From the NCBI GenBank assembly GCA_002457215.1, contig NTJZ01000005.1, positions 62,001-126,000 of the forward strand: 64,000 bases of DNA, read 5' to 3'. Position numbers and translations under genes: made by a program. The DNA comes from OM182 bacterium MED-G28 (GTDB lineage Bacteria > Pseudomonadota > Gammaproteobacteria > Pseudomonadales > Pseudohongiellaceae). Of this stretch, positions 17,601 to 26,340 are shown piece by piece. The notes under the pieces were generated by a model. The model was not told the DNA's origin. It was given only the letters and a program-made list of their open reading frames with translations, and searched no databases. How positions within the stretch are numbered: position 1 is the stretch's first letter; every line of letters begins with the position of its first letter.

Positions 17601-18689
17601 CTATAGATCTTCGATGGGCACATAGTCCAAGTTGAAGCCAAATGCTCTGGGCTCCGTGACCTTCAGCGCTTCAGGTGTACGATAATGATGAGTGCAACCA
17701 ATACCAAAAACACTAACTCGTTGCCCATAGCGCATGCGCTCAGCATTTAAAGGTCGGCTGGTTTCCTGTTCTACTATGCAAATCAAGTCCGGCACACTTG
17801 CTACAACCTGCTTTCCAATTTTTGCGATTAGGTATTCGTTTTTTATCAAGAGCGACATCTTGATTCCGGGGTCATCAAAACTTTGGAGGGTCGCACTTCC
17901 GACATCATAGCCACCAATGACTTTCCTTTCGCTATCCAATACTTTACCCGTAAACAGATGCTTGATATGGCCGTAGTCACTTTTTGCAAAAAGCTCAAAT
18001 AGATGCGGCTGAATAGCATCGATTAACCCACCATGGGATCTCAACAGGTTACCCAATCGAGTAGCAAAGCTTAAAGTTCCTGGAACCGCACTGCGTCTCA
18101 CCAAATCTCCGGACATACCATGTTCTGCGGAACTAACCATGCCTCCCATTTTCACGGCTTGGGCACGAATTTCTTTTTCGAAGGTTTCCGCATCCTTGCA
18201 GTCAAGTAACACATGATTGCCATAAAAATCAGTCACTACAGCTGGAGTTGGATGGACACCATAAATTGGGAAAGTCATCATCTGCGCCTCCGGGAGGGCG
18301 CGACCCATGCCATCTCCGTCTATGCAAGGAATACCTCGCATAGCAGCAACAAAGAGAGGAATAGTGCTGTTGCCACCGCCTACTTCGAAAGGAATTACTG
18401 CGTCAATTTTCTTGCCCGTTATCTCTTCATATTTATTCAGTGCAGCAATTGATTCCTCTTCGGTTGGCAATTGTTCCAGGGTGACAGAAGGCGCACCGAC
18501 CATGCCAATACTAACTACATAAAATTCATCTGGTACTTCATTGGGTGCAAGCAGGGTCGCAGGTCCAAATTTCTTTAACAGTCGCTCAGCTAATAATTGG
18601 CATACGTAGGGATCACCTCCGCCCCCCGTTGCGAGAAAAGCCGCACCTGTGCATAGATCTTTAATATCTTCGGCGCCAATTTTTTTCAT
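17601..18689 (-). CDS. DUF917 family protein (hydantoinase-associated)
   Basis: 362 residues, full length for DUF917. It starts with IGAEDIKDLCTGAAFLATGGGGDPYV, the glycine-rich signature of the family, and also has PFEVGGGNSTIPLFVAA and MVSSAEHGMSGDLVRR. DUF917 proteins are encoded beside hydantoinase/oxoprolinase A subunits. One characterised relative acts on S-methyl thiohydantoins, so a role in hydantoin-like ring metabolism is plausible. Its ATG overlaps the stop of the hydantoinase gene by 4 bases. It is the last gene of the three-gene operon. Confidence 0.88.
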   Translation of the reverse strand: MKKIGAEDIKDLCTGAAFLATGGGGDPYVCQLLAERLLKKFGPATLLAPNEVPDEFYVVSIGMVGAPSVTLEQLPTEEESIAALNKYEEITGKKIDAVIPFEVGGGNSTIPLFVAAMRGIPCIDGDGMGRALPEAQMMTFPIYGVHPTPAVVTDFYGNHVLLDCKDAETFEKEIRAQAVKMGGMVSSAEHGMSGDLVRRSAVPGTLSFATRLGNLLRSHGGLIDAIQPHLFELFAKSDYGHIKHLFTGKVLDSERKVIGGYDVGSATLQSFDDPGIKMSLLIKNEYLIAKIGKQVVASVPDLICIVEQETSRPLNAERMRYGQRVSVFGIGCTHHYRTPEALKVTEPRAFGFNLDYVPIEDL

Positions 18690-20230
18690 GTACCCAGCTC
18701 TAAATCGCCAATCACTTTAACTCTCAAGCGCGCTGCATCGTCATCCATATAACTCATAGCTGTTTCTTCAATATCAAGCACACGCAACGTACTCTTATCT
18801 GCGCCTGCCGCTACTGCTTTCGCTTCTGCTTCTCTAATTGCATTCTCAAGCGCTGTTTCTCGGTTGACCTTTGAATAGCTAACGATTTGCTCTACTTCGC
18901 CACCAACTTGGGCGATTGCAGCCCCAATGGCATTAGCGACACCCGCATGCTCAGGTTGTATCAGAGCAGAGGCTGTCTTTAGTTGCTGAGATATCAAGAT
19001 CGCCCCGCCTCCAACCAAGATTACAGGCACTGGTTCTTCACTTGGACGCATTTTATCTATCGCATTGTCTATCATAGAGTGCAATGTCTCGGTAGCTGTA
19101 TTCACTATCTTTGAGTCTAAATGTGCCACCAGACTTTTATTTCCAACTTCACAAGAGCCATTTGCTACCGAGATATCCGTTGCGGTCAGGGTTTCTCCTC
19201 CAAACACTAGGCTTTCCTTCACTAAGTGATGGCCTACAGACTGCGGCCCTATTACATTTCCACCTTCCTTAACAAGGCTTCCCCCACCAAGCCCAATTGG
19301 CAGTATGTCAGGCATACGAAAATTAGTGCGTACCCCGCCAACTTCGATATGGCTATTGCTTTCACGAGGAAATCCATCGGCAAGCACTCCTATATCAGAA
19401 GTAGTGCCCCCTATATCAACCACAATGGCATTACCTATGCCTGAGAGGATTGCCGCCCCGCGAATACTGTTAGTTGGCCCGCTAGAGAAAGTTAAAGCTG
19501 GAAAGTTTGCTATGTAATCAGCAGACATCAAGGTGCCATCGTTCTGACTAATATAAAAAGGACACTTAATTCGTCGCTCTTTTAATGCTGCTTTCATGCT
19601 ATAGACTACTCGCCCGGCGAGAACACCCAGGGAAGCATTGAGAATGGCTGCATTCTCTCGTTCTAAGATCCCCAAGCGGCCCAAGTTATGGCTGAGCGAT
19701 ATGTTGGCATCAGGAATTATCTTAAGCAGCAAATTTGCAACTGCGATCTCATGTTCCGGGTTTGCCGGAGAAAAGGCGGCGGCGATTGCGATATCCTTAA
19801 TGTTTTTGTTCGCAATGTCTTCAATAACTTTATTCGTTTCTGCTTCATCGATGCAGGCAATAGGCTTTCCGTTGAAGAAATGGCCACCGGCAATCATGTA
19901 ACATTGATTTCCAACTACCGCTCCAATATCTTCAGGCCAATCACACATTGGAGGCAGGCCTGACCCTGTAGGTAGGCAAACTCGAATAATTGCTGTTTCA
20001 GTCAGTTCTCTGCGCTCGATCACAGCATTAGTGAAATGCGTAGTGCCGATCATTACAGCTTCAATGGAACCAGGTTCAATATTTGCCTCTGACATTACAG
20101 CATCAAGTGCTTCTATGATGCCTTGGCGCACATCGGTCGTAGTTAAAGCTTTGTGAGAACTGACGATGGCCATGCCATCCAATAGCACGGCATCAGTATG
20201 TGTTCCCCCCACATCGATTCCAATTCTCAC
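18686..20230 (-). CDS. Hydantoinase/oxoprolinase A-type protein
   Basis: 514 residues. MRIGIDVGGTHTDAVLLDG is the N-terminal phosphate-binding loop. GTTHFTNAVIERR and SGPTNSIRGAA are typical HyuA segments, and VVDIGGTTSDIGVLADG is the second ATPase-core loop of the acetate/sugar kinase/Hsc70 superfamily fold. It probably opens hydantoin or lactam rings with ATP. The usual B subunit is absent and DUF917 takes its place. It starts one base into the permease stop (overlap at 20230), so translation is coupled. Confidence 0.88.
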   Translation of the reverse strand: MRIGIDVGGTHTDAVLLDGMAIVSSHKALTTTDVRQGIIEALDAVMSEANIEPGSIEAVMIGTTHFTNAVIERRELTETAIIRVCLPTGSGLPPMCDWPEDIGAVVGNQCYMIAGGHFFNGKPIACIDEAETNKVIEDIANKNIKDIAIAAAFSPANPEHEIAVANLLLKIIPDANISLSHNLGRLGILERENAAILNASLGVLAGRVVYSMKAALKERRIKCPFYISQNDGTLMSADYIANFPALTFSSGPTNSIRGAAILSGIGNAIVVDIGGTTSDIGVLADGFPRESNSHIEVGGVRTNFRMPDILPIGLGGGSLVKEGGNVIGPQSVGHHLVKESLVFGGETLTATDISVANGSCEVGNKSLVAHLDSKIVNTATETLHSMIDNAIDKMRPSEEPVPVILVGGGAILISQQLKTASALIQPEHAGVANAIGAAIAQVGGEVEQIVSYSKVNRETALENAIREAEAKAVAAGADKSTLRVLDIEETAMSYMDDDAARLRVKVIGDLELGT

Positions 20231-21528
20231 TAGATTACTTTCTCATTCCTTGGATACTGCGACGGCCAGAATTTTCTACAAAGCAAATAAATAGGCACCG
20301 TTATGATTAGCGCGTCAAAACTGGGAATCATAGAAAATGAAAAATCAGCAACGAATGCTCCAGCCGACAATGATGTTGCCACTATCCATGCAAACAATGC
20401 TGCGTGGTCGTAGTCAGGCAATTTTTCTCGCAATGTCATCGAATAGTTTTTTTGTTTAAGAATGAAATAGTCGGTTAAATAAATACCTGCCACTGGGGGT
20501 ACTATCACTCCTAACCATTCAAGAAAACCAATGAAATATTCGGTTATGCCAATCATAGCCAAAGCTGTACCCGCAATCCCACAGATAATTGCTAATTTCC
20601 ATTCTGGAGTTTTTGTTTTAATGATGGCGACAGCAAGAGTGGTGCTATAAAGATTTATGCTGTTGGTGGTCCATGTTGCAAATACAAGAATAATAAAGGC
20701 ACTAATAACCAGTCCCAAAGCTATCATGTAAGCCATCGGATCTAGTAAACCTGTAACAATTGCAGGAATAACTCCGACTAGCATAGAAAAGCTAGTACCG
20801 ATTCCATTACCCAGTACCGAAGCAATAATACAATCTTTTATCGATCTTGCGTATCGAGACAAATCAGGCATCAAAACCACCCCGACTATCAAACTTCCGA
20901 TCATGGTCGAAACAGCAGTGCTAAAGTAGTCTGGATCTTCACCGTCAAATGCCAATATGTCGGCAAAACCAACTTCACCTAATGAAAGATTGCTTACGTA
21001 GATTAAAAATAGAATCAGCAATGGGACCGCAAACAAAGCCAAACGATCAATTGCTTTAAAACCGAAAATCGTAGTGATGATAATGAGAGCACTGGAGATA
21101 AATGTCAGCAACCATGTCGGGGGTGAGACGTTAAAAAACTCTTTGAATGCAATTGAAAGTGTCTCACCAAAGAACCCGGCAGTCACCGCAAACCAACCGA
21201 GCAGGGTTAAACCGAACAATGCATTAACAAACTTCGAGCCTTTTCCCCCAAATACGAATTCGATTATTAAATAACTGCTGAGGCGAGTTTCGGCACCAAC
21301 TATAGCGGCGGGAACTGACATCATAGCCAGCACCAAACTAGCAAGACCAACTGCTTGTGCAGTTCCAATAAACCCAAGGTTTTGAGCAGTTATCGCACCA
21401 GTATAAAGGCTAGGAAGTGTAAGACAGATGCCAAAAAGGATAAGCCCGACAGACCAGCCGGAGACAGTTTCATGTTTCTGCACCGGAGCTCGGGCGCTTT
21501 CATCAAAATTCGCAGTAAAGTCACTCAA
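20230..21528 (-). CDS. NCS1-family cytosine/purine/hydantoin-type permease
   Basis: 432 residues and about 12 hydrophobic segments. GWSVGLILFGICLTLPSLYTG and GWFAVTAGFFG resemble CodB-like NCS1 proteins. It should import a nucleobase-like or hydantoin-like compound, coupled to Na+ or H+. As the first gene of the operon with HyuA-like and DUF917 proteins, it probably brings in their substrate. Confidence 0.88.
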   Translation of the reverse strand: MSDFTANFDESARAPVQKHETVSGWSVGLILFGICLTLPSLYTGAITAQNLGFIGTAQAVGLASLVLAMMSVPAAIVGAETRLSSYLIIEFVFGGKGSKFVNALFGLTLLGWFAVTAGFFGETLSIAFKEFFNVSPPTWLLTFISSALIIITTIFGFKAIDRLALFAVPLLILFLIYVSNLSLGEVGFADILAFDGEDPDYFSTAVSTMIGSLIVGVVLMPDLSRYARSIKDCIIASVLGNGIGTSFSMLVGVIPAIVTGLLDPMAYMIALGLVISAFIILVFATWTTNSINLYSTTLAVAIIKTKTPEWKLAIICGIAGTALAMIGITEYFIGFLEWLGVIVPPVAGIYLTDYFILKQKNYSMTLREKLPDYDHAALFAWIVATSLSAGAFVADFSFSMIPSFDALIITVPIYLLCRKFWPSQYPRNEKVI

Positions 21529-21739
21529 TAGAATAATGTAATCTTAATTGCCAAACCCATATGCTAGCGTATACCAGCATTGCCCGAAAGCCTCGAAAAT
21601 AGTAGTCTCTGGATTACTCGAATAATTCGAAAAATAATCGAAGCTGAATTCCGGAATGCTTTTCACTACTAATGACGCTCAAGAAGGCGCAAAATTTCGC
21701 CAATCTGAGAATAAAGATAATAAAAAGAGGAAAGAAAGA

Positions 21740-22204
21740 ATGAAATCACTTAAGAATAGCATTTTTACTCTTTGCGCGATGGCGCTGGTTATGCTGCAAA
21801 TCCCCACAGCATTGAGCGTAGAGCCAGATGACTTAGGGTTTATTATTGCCCAGCCCGAAGACCTATTCACTGATGGCGCTCGCAGCGAGCTTATTTACGG
21901 TGATCCATCAAAGCCCGGACTCTATGTTATGCGCATTACTTTCCAGCCCGGCTCCGGAAGCCGACCACACTTTCACAGCACAGCTCGTTACATTACTGTT
22001 ATCCAAGGTACTTGGTACACCTCTTGGGGGCCAAAGTCTGATATCTATAATCCAGATGACATGATGCCTGTCGCGGAGGGCACATTCATTTACCAACCGC
22101 CAGAAGGTCATCACTATGACATGGCAAAGGATGAAGAAGTGATTGTTCAGATTATGGGAATGGGCCCTGTTATCACTACGCAAATTCCACAGCCAGGTAA
22201 CTAG
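21740..22204 (+). CDS. Exported cupin-domain protein
   Basis: 154 residues from the ATG at 21740, preferred over an upstream in-frame ATG at 21656 because it is followed at once by a signal peptide (KSLKNSIFTLCAMALVMLQI) and preceded by AGAGGAAAG. The cupin core shows RPHFHSTARYITVIQGTWYT (metal-binding His pair and Glu-like position altered to Thr/Gln) and EGTFIYQPPEGHHYD. Small periplasmic cupins bind metals or sugars; the function here is unknown. Its stop overlaps the end of the convergent sulfurtransferase by 4 bases. Confidence 0.78.
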   Translation: MKSLKNSIFTLCAMALVMLQIPTALSVEPDDLGFIIAQPEDLFTDGARSELIYGDPSKPGLYVMRITFQPGSGSRPHFHSTARYITVIQGTWYTSWGPKSDIYNPDDMMPVAEGTFIYQPPEGHHYDMAKDEEVIVQIMGMGPVITTQIPQPGN

Positions 22205-23049
22205 CCAGTTACGACGGGAAGCTTCGAAGGAAGCCCCCATTCTGCCCAACTGCCATCGTATACGGCGAGGTTTTCATATCCCGCGACGGTGGCAGCCAAG
22301 GTTAAAATACAAGCTGTGATTCCAGAGCCACAACTCGTAATTATTTTCTGATCCTTTTCTATCAGTCTAGAAAATAGATCGCGCAGCTCCTTAGCTGGCT
22401 TCAATTCTCCACCTGACAGTACTTCTGGAAAAGGTAAATTCTTGGCGTTAGGCATGTGGCCCGCGCGAACTCCTGGCCGCGGTTCAGCGTCAACTCCTTT
22501 AAACCTGCCAGCAGAACGAGCATCTAAAATTTGGCAGCCTGGTTCATAGAGTCCTTTCAACACAACTTCAAAGTCACAGAACAAATCGGTATCTAGATTG
22601 CCAAGGAAATTACCATCTCGAGAATTATCATACTGTTTAATAATTCCTCTTTCTTCTTTTATCCATTTTGGCAAGCCACCATCAAGTACCGCAACCTGAG
22701 AATGCCCCATCGCGCGAAACATCCACCAAGCTCTAGGGCTAGCATAAAGACCAATGTCGTCATAAACAATCACAACACTGTCGGCATTTATTCCTAGCTT
22801 TCTTGCTTCATGCTGAAACAATTCTTGAGCGGGCATCATATGAGGCAAAACACTGTTAGGTTTACAAAACACACCATCGTAATCAAATCGTCGCGCACCA
22901 GGAATCGCAGAAAACTCAGCATCATCATTTATGGAAGTGTAGCCAGGCACTACAGGCGTAACAGAAGCATCCAGCACAACAAGAAGTTCATTGTCTATAT
23001 TCGTGGCTAACCAATCGGTATCAACCAGAACTGAATCTATTTTGAGCAT
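22201..23049 (-). CDS. sseA: 3-mercaptopyruvate sulfurtransferase (SseA-type)
   Basis: 282 residues with two rhodanese domains. The second carries the catalytic loop SCGSGITA with Cys240; CGSG[VI]TA is the mercaptopyruvate sulfurtransferase form. Other hallmarks are VVIVYDDIGLYASPRAWWMF and PRPGVRAGHMPNAKNLPF. It transfers sulfur from 3-mercaptopyruvate to thiols or cyanide. The convergent neighbour is the cupin gene. Confidence 0.9.
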   Translation of the reverse strand: MLKIDSVLVDTDWLATNIDNELLVVLDASVTPVVPGYTSINDDAEFSAIPGARRFDYDGVFCKPNSVLPHMMPAQELFQHEARKLGINADSVVIVYDDIGLYASPRAWWMFRAMGHSQVAVLDGGLPKWIKEERGIIKQYDNSRDGNFLGNLDTDLFCDFEVVLKGLYEPGCQILDARSAGRFKGVDAEPRPGVRAGHMPNAKNLPFPEVLSGGELKPAKELRDLFSRLIEKDQKIITSCGSGITACILTLAATVAGYENLAVYDGSWAEWGLPSKLPVVTG

Positions 23050-23140
23050 AAATGTATTTGGTCATTAAATTTGATGTACAGGCGAAATTGAGAATAGCAG
23101 CGTAATCTTGAACCTCACAATAATTAGGAACAACGATCCA

Positions 23141-24067
23141 CTAAAGCTGGGAAGCAAACTCACGGAGCTTTGCTTTTAGAATTGTGGTGTTGTCTGGACC
23201 AATGCGCAGTAGTTGCTTGTGCACTTCTTGTAAATTCTCGATGCTAGCATCAGCATAGAGATACATTACTGAAGGCTTTACCAATTGATAGGGGCCTTCC
23301 ATGTTCGTGGTTCGTACAATGTTATTAATTGATAAGCGGAGAGTTTCATCGAAACTCACATTTCTAAACCCTATCTCAGCATAGGCTTGCTGAAACAAGG
23401 GAGACAGTGTCCGGTATAAAGTGATCGCCGCATCAGTATCGAGAGAAACAAAAGTTTGCACTATTTCATCGAATCTTGCGTGTGCAGAATCCTCCATAAC
23501 AAAAAAATTCTCATCAATATTACTTACCGGCATCTCCTCTCCTAATGCTTTGTATGGCAGGCCAGTCTGGGGGAATTCACCACGACTAATATTCTCAACG
23601 AAAACTACGAACTTTCTTACAATCTGATCTTGTGCAAGTAATCGCAGAACTGATGCACCATTTTGCATAGCTCGTAGACCTTCAAAAACGAACGTGTCTG
23701 AATTATTAAGTGTAGGAAGCTGAACCACATTCAGCTCATCTTCAACAATAGATTCCTCTACTACCACTTCTACTTCTACTTCTACTTCTCTGGGTGGCGG
23801 CGCAATTTCAACCTCCTCCGCTACAGCTGCTACGATCGGAGGTGAATCTGCTTCAGGCTGAATGCGTATTTGAGGAAGTGCAGTGGGAGATTGTTGACCT
23901 TGCGATGGCCTTTCGGCAGATTCAGGAGGTTCTATTGTCGGTGCAGGGGGTTCTATGAGGACAGTAGTTGTCCCTTGAGGCGCTTCAAAGGTAAAGGCAA
24001 AGTAAACCAAGGACAGCAGAGTTAGAATCGCAACTGCGGCAATTGCATATAAACCTGATTTAGACAT
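23141..24067 (-). CDS. DUF3014 family membrane-anchored protein
   Basis: 308 residues: one N-terminal transmembrane segment (residues 5-28), then a Pro/Glu-rich low-complexity linker to about residue 110 that includes a Glu-Val repeat built from a repeated GAAGTA-like codon pair, then a globular DUF3014 domain (LRLLAQDQIVRKFVVFVENI to the end). It is probably an inner-membrane protein with a periplasmic domain. DUF3014 function is unknown. The gene is flanked by a terminator toward the peroxiredoxin. Confidence 0.8.
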   Translation of the reverse strand: MSKSGLYAIAAVAILTLLSLVYFAFTFEAPQGTTTVLIEPPAPTIEPPESAERPSQGQQSPTALPQIRIQPEADSPPIVAAVAEEVEIAPPPREVEVEVEVVVEESIVEDELNVVQLPTLNNSDTFVFEGLRAMQNGASVLRLLAQDQIVRKFVVFVENISRGEFPQTGLPYKALGEEMPVSNIDENFFVMEDSAHARFDEIVQTFVSLDTDAAITLYRTLSPLFQQAYAEIGFRNVSFDETLRLSINNIVRTTNMEGPYQLVKPSVMYLYADASIENLQEVHKQLLRIGPDNTTILKAKLREFASQL

Positions 24068-24193
24068 GTGTTCCTCTGCTCTACTTGACCCAAGCTTAAA
24101 ATGCTCTATGCATCAGCTTCTACTAAAACACTATTTACTCAAAACCCTTTGTTAGAGTGCGTTGAATCAACTTAGTTTCAATTTCTTATTAAT

Positions 24194-24232
24194 CAAAAAA
24201 ACCCGACCACTCAGTAACTGTGTGATCGGGTT
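24194..24232 (-). terminator. Terminator for the exported peroxiredoxin
   Basis: On the minus strand AACCCGA and TCGGGTT (24226-24232 and 24200-24206) pair with further matches inside, followed by a T run. It lies 27 bases after the peroxiredoxin stop; a T run on the other side could let it work in both directions. Confidence 0.75.
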
Positions 24233-24258
24233 CTGATTTTTCTTTATAATCTAATAAA

Positions 24259-24801
24259 CTAAATTTTAGGAAAGCCCAATTCGTCCATTGTTTGGGTCAA
24301 ATCCCGTCCCGCCGTTGCTGGATTAGTTTCTTTGTCGATCTTCAAGATCATGCCATCCTTATCTATGTAATAAGTCCAGCGGTTGGCAAACCCGACTTCC
24401 ATAAGAACGTCGTAGTCACCAGCCATTTCCTTAGTAGGATCCGCAAGGATTGGAAAACCAGCTTCGTGCTCTGCCGCAAAAGCCGTATTATCTTCCAGCG
24501 TATCTACACTAGCCATAAAATATGCAACGTCAAAACTTTGAATTTCTCTAGCACTGTCACGCAGCGCTTTACATTGCATAGTTCAGCCGCCGGTGAAGGC
24601 TTTGGGAAAGAAAGCAATGACTACAGGCTTGTCTCCGCTAAATTCGGAAAGCGAGTAGGTTTTACCATCTGAGGCTTGCAGCGAGAAGTCAGGTGCTTTA
24701 TCACCGACTTCCAGAGCTGCCGCTAACTGACTCCCAAGCGCCATTACTGCCACTAATGCAGATAGCATGACTCGGGTTAGCCGATAGGCAAATTGAGACA
24801 T
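24259..24801 (-). CDS. Exported selenocysteine-containing peroxiredoxin, UGA at codon 73
   Basis: One continuous frame of 180 residues, counting an in-frame UGA at 24585-24583 as one. A signal peptide ([20 protein letters not shown]) leads to [28 protein letters not shown], then [13 protein letters not shown], then a peroxiredoxin C-terminal half ([34 protein letters not shown]). The UGA sits where BCP/AhpC-type enzymes have the peroxidatic Cys (P-x-x-FT-x-GC-T), and a Cys four residues later could resolve it. A SECIS-like hairpin follows. It would reduce peroxides in the periplasm. Without UGA decoding it appears as two ORFs of 72 and 106 codons. A nonsense mutation is possible but less likely. 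Confidence 0.88.
24550..24568 (-). promoter_or_regulatory. Candidate SECIS hairpin of the peroxiredoxin selenoprotein
   Basis: On the minus strand AGCGCTG-CGTGA-CAGTGCT forms a 7-bp stem (one G-U pair) with a 5-base loop. The stem begins 14 bases and the loop 21 bases after the UGA, and the second loop base is G, as described for bacterial SECIS elements. Confidence 0.7.
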
Positions 24802-24960
24802 AATCTCCTCCAGTTGTTAATAGAGCCTGTTTCAGAAAACACCTGACCCAAGCACTTCTTTTGTACCTTTTGTGGAGCTAAATTTCCAGCAAAATTGCCC
24901 AAAAAGCCGGTATTTGAGTAGGATTTGACGTCGGATCTAACAAATTCTGCCTAGCCCTAT

Positions 24961-26007
24961 CTAAAATAACCTACGGGAGGCCTGCACCAGCTGTTCTGAT
25001 TCAGTGACAAGCTCGGCAATTTGAACTTCGATCTGTTGTTTTTCTGAGTTACTTAGCTTTGTACTACTGTTTTTAATTCCTTCCAACATCGCAATTGATC
25101 GTGAGATCTGTCTGGTATGTCGAACCAGAGCAAATTGTTTCGCCTCTCGCTGAGAAAGACGATAACGGGGGTTTTCTACTTGAACGGTGAAACATTGGCG
25201 AACTGTCTGGCCTTGGGAGTTACGCACGTTGCTGCAGCGGGTTTGGTTAATGTAAGGATTTTCTGTGCCTTCAAATGCGGTATAGGGAGTTCTCGCCACA
25301 GACCGGGCTAGGGTTAAATCGATTTGAGATTTTCCATAGATAACTGCAAGCAAATCTTCTCTGCTTGCTGCAGGCTGCAATTCGACGCCTTCAATCACTC
25401 TTTCATAAAATAGGCTTAATTCCCCTGCAGTGTTGAGTAATTCTCTTCCAGACTGGGCAAGCAAGTTCTCTCTAACGACACGCAATTTCCAATTGCCGTA
25501 AATTTCAGCAGCTTCAAGATATCGCAGGTCCTCATAATTAAATAAACGAGAATTTACGAAATAATACAATTCTTGCAGATTATCTACTTCCTCCCAGCGC
25601 TCTCCCCGTCCATTATTTTGAATAAGAGAATCCAGAATTGGAATTTGTTCATGGCTATAAAGACCGGTGTTGATTCGAGTGATCTGCAAAGCTTCGGAAT
25701 GATACCGAACAGCATTGTCATAATCTTCGAGCTCAACATAGAAATTCGCAAGATCATTATATATTTCAACTAAAGATTGATCGTAAACTCCTAAATCACT
25801 CTGAATATTTTCGATCGTTAACTGACGAGCAGCAAGTTCTTGCGTAATTTCCAGAGCACGCGCTTCAGTATCAATAGAGTCGTCGATTTCTCCCGCTTCT
25901 TGTTCAGTATCCTGAACTAGACATTGTCCAGACACTACAGCAGTGAATTGTAGGCAGCCTACAATCAATAATCCCCATGCTATGTGCTGCCTGTAAAACA
26001 TCTTCAT
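24961..26007 (-). CDS. Exported TPR-like protein
   Basis: 348 residues with an N-terminal signal peptide ending near Cys29 (VVSGQC, possibly a lipoprotein start). Tetratricopeptide-like helices lie at residues 70-115 (VEIYNDLANFYVELEDYDNA, VRYHSEALQIT), and the C-terminal third is helical and charged (SQREAKQFALVRHTRQISRS). TPR proteins serve as scaffolds. No partner is evident and the C-terminal half has no recognised domain. It stands 159 bases upstream of the peroxiredoxin on the same strand. Confidence 0.7.
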   Translation of the reverse strand: MKMFYRQHIAWGLLIVGCLQFTAVVSGQCLVQDTEQEAGEIDDSIDTEARALEITQELAARQLTIENIQSDLGVYDQSLVEIYNDLANFYVELEDYDNAVRYHSEALQITRINTGLYSHEQIPILDSLIQNNGRGERWEEVDNLQELYYFVNSRLFNYEDLRYLEAAEIYGNWKLRVVRENLLAQSGRELLNTAGELSLFYERVIEGVELQPAASREDLLAVIYGKSQIDLTLARSVARTPYTAFEGTENPYINQTRCSNVRNSQGQTVRQCFTVQVENPRYRLSQREAKQFALVRHTRQISRSIAMLEGIKNSSTKLSNSEKQQIEVQIAELVTESEQLVQASRRLF

Positions 26008-26340
26008 TTTCTTGTGCTTTAAAAATACAATCTCATCTTGCGCGTTCTGTTTTCAAATCCTACCAATTTTTAAGCGTTATATTCAGATAGAGTTTACCGC
26101 TAATCCAACTCACTTTTAACATGAAGCACACATATCCAATCTATAGGGACATCATTCGCGTGCGTGAGATTTGAACAGCTGAAGAAATCTAGCTTCTTTG
26201 CTGCGATAGGTATTAGACACCGCAATAACCTTGGTACCGAAGCCTTTTTCCAAATACGAGACGCCATGATTAGACACATAGGCATAGAGGCTTCGAGAAG
26301 GAAGGTTAGCGTCAATTCATGAGTTCATGTTTTATCCCGA
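26008..26340. other. Intergenic stretch with a possible gene remnant
   Basis: 333 bases between the TPR-like gene and the cyclase. On the minus strand 26319-26119 reads as a protein-like frame (LYAYVSNHGVSYLEKGFG, VIAVSNTYRSKEARFLQLF) broken by two UGA codons and ending CASC-stop. No complete ORF in any frame looks like a gene. See findings. Confidence 0.4.

Noticed and set aside
23760-23800. Short tandem repeat of a six-base unit
   Set aside because: It is a Glu-Val codon repeat inside the DUF3014 protein linker, ordinary low complexity and not a regulatory repeat.
24583-24585. Stop codon splitting the peroxiredoxin into two ORFs read as a pseudogene
   Set aside because: The frame and homology continue and a SECIS-like hairpin follows, so selenocysteine explains it better.
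26100-26315. 71-codon minus-strand ORF
   Set aside because: A different frame of the same bases is more protein-like; the ORF itself shows no motif or ribosome-binding site.
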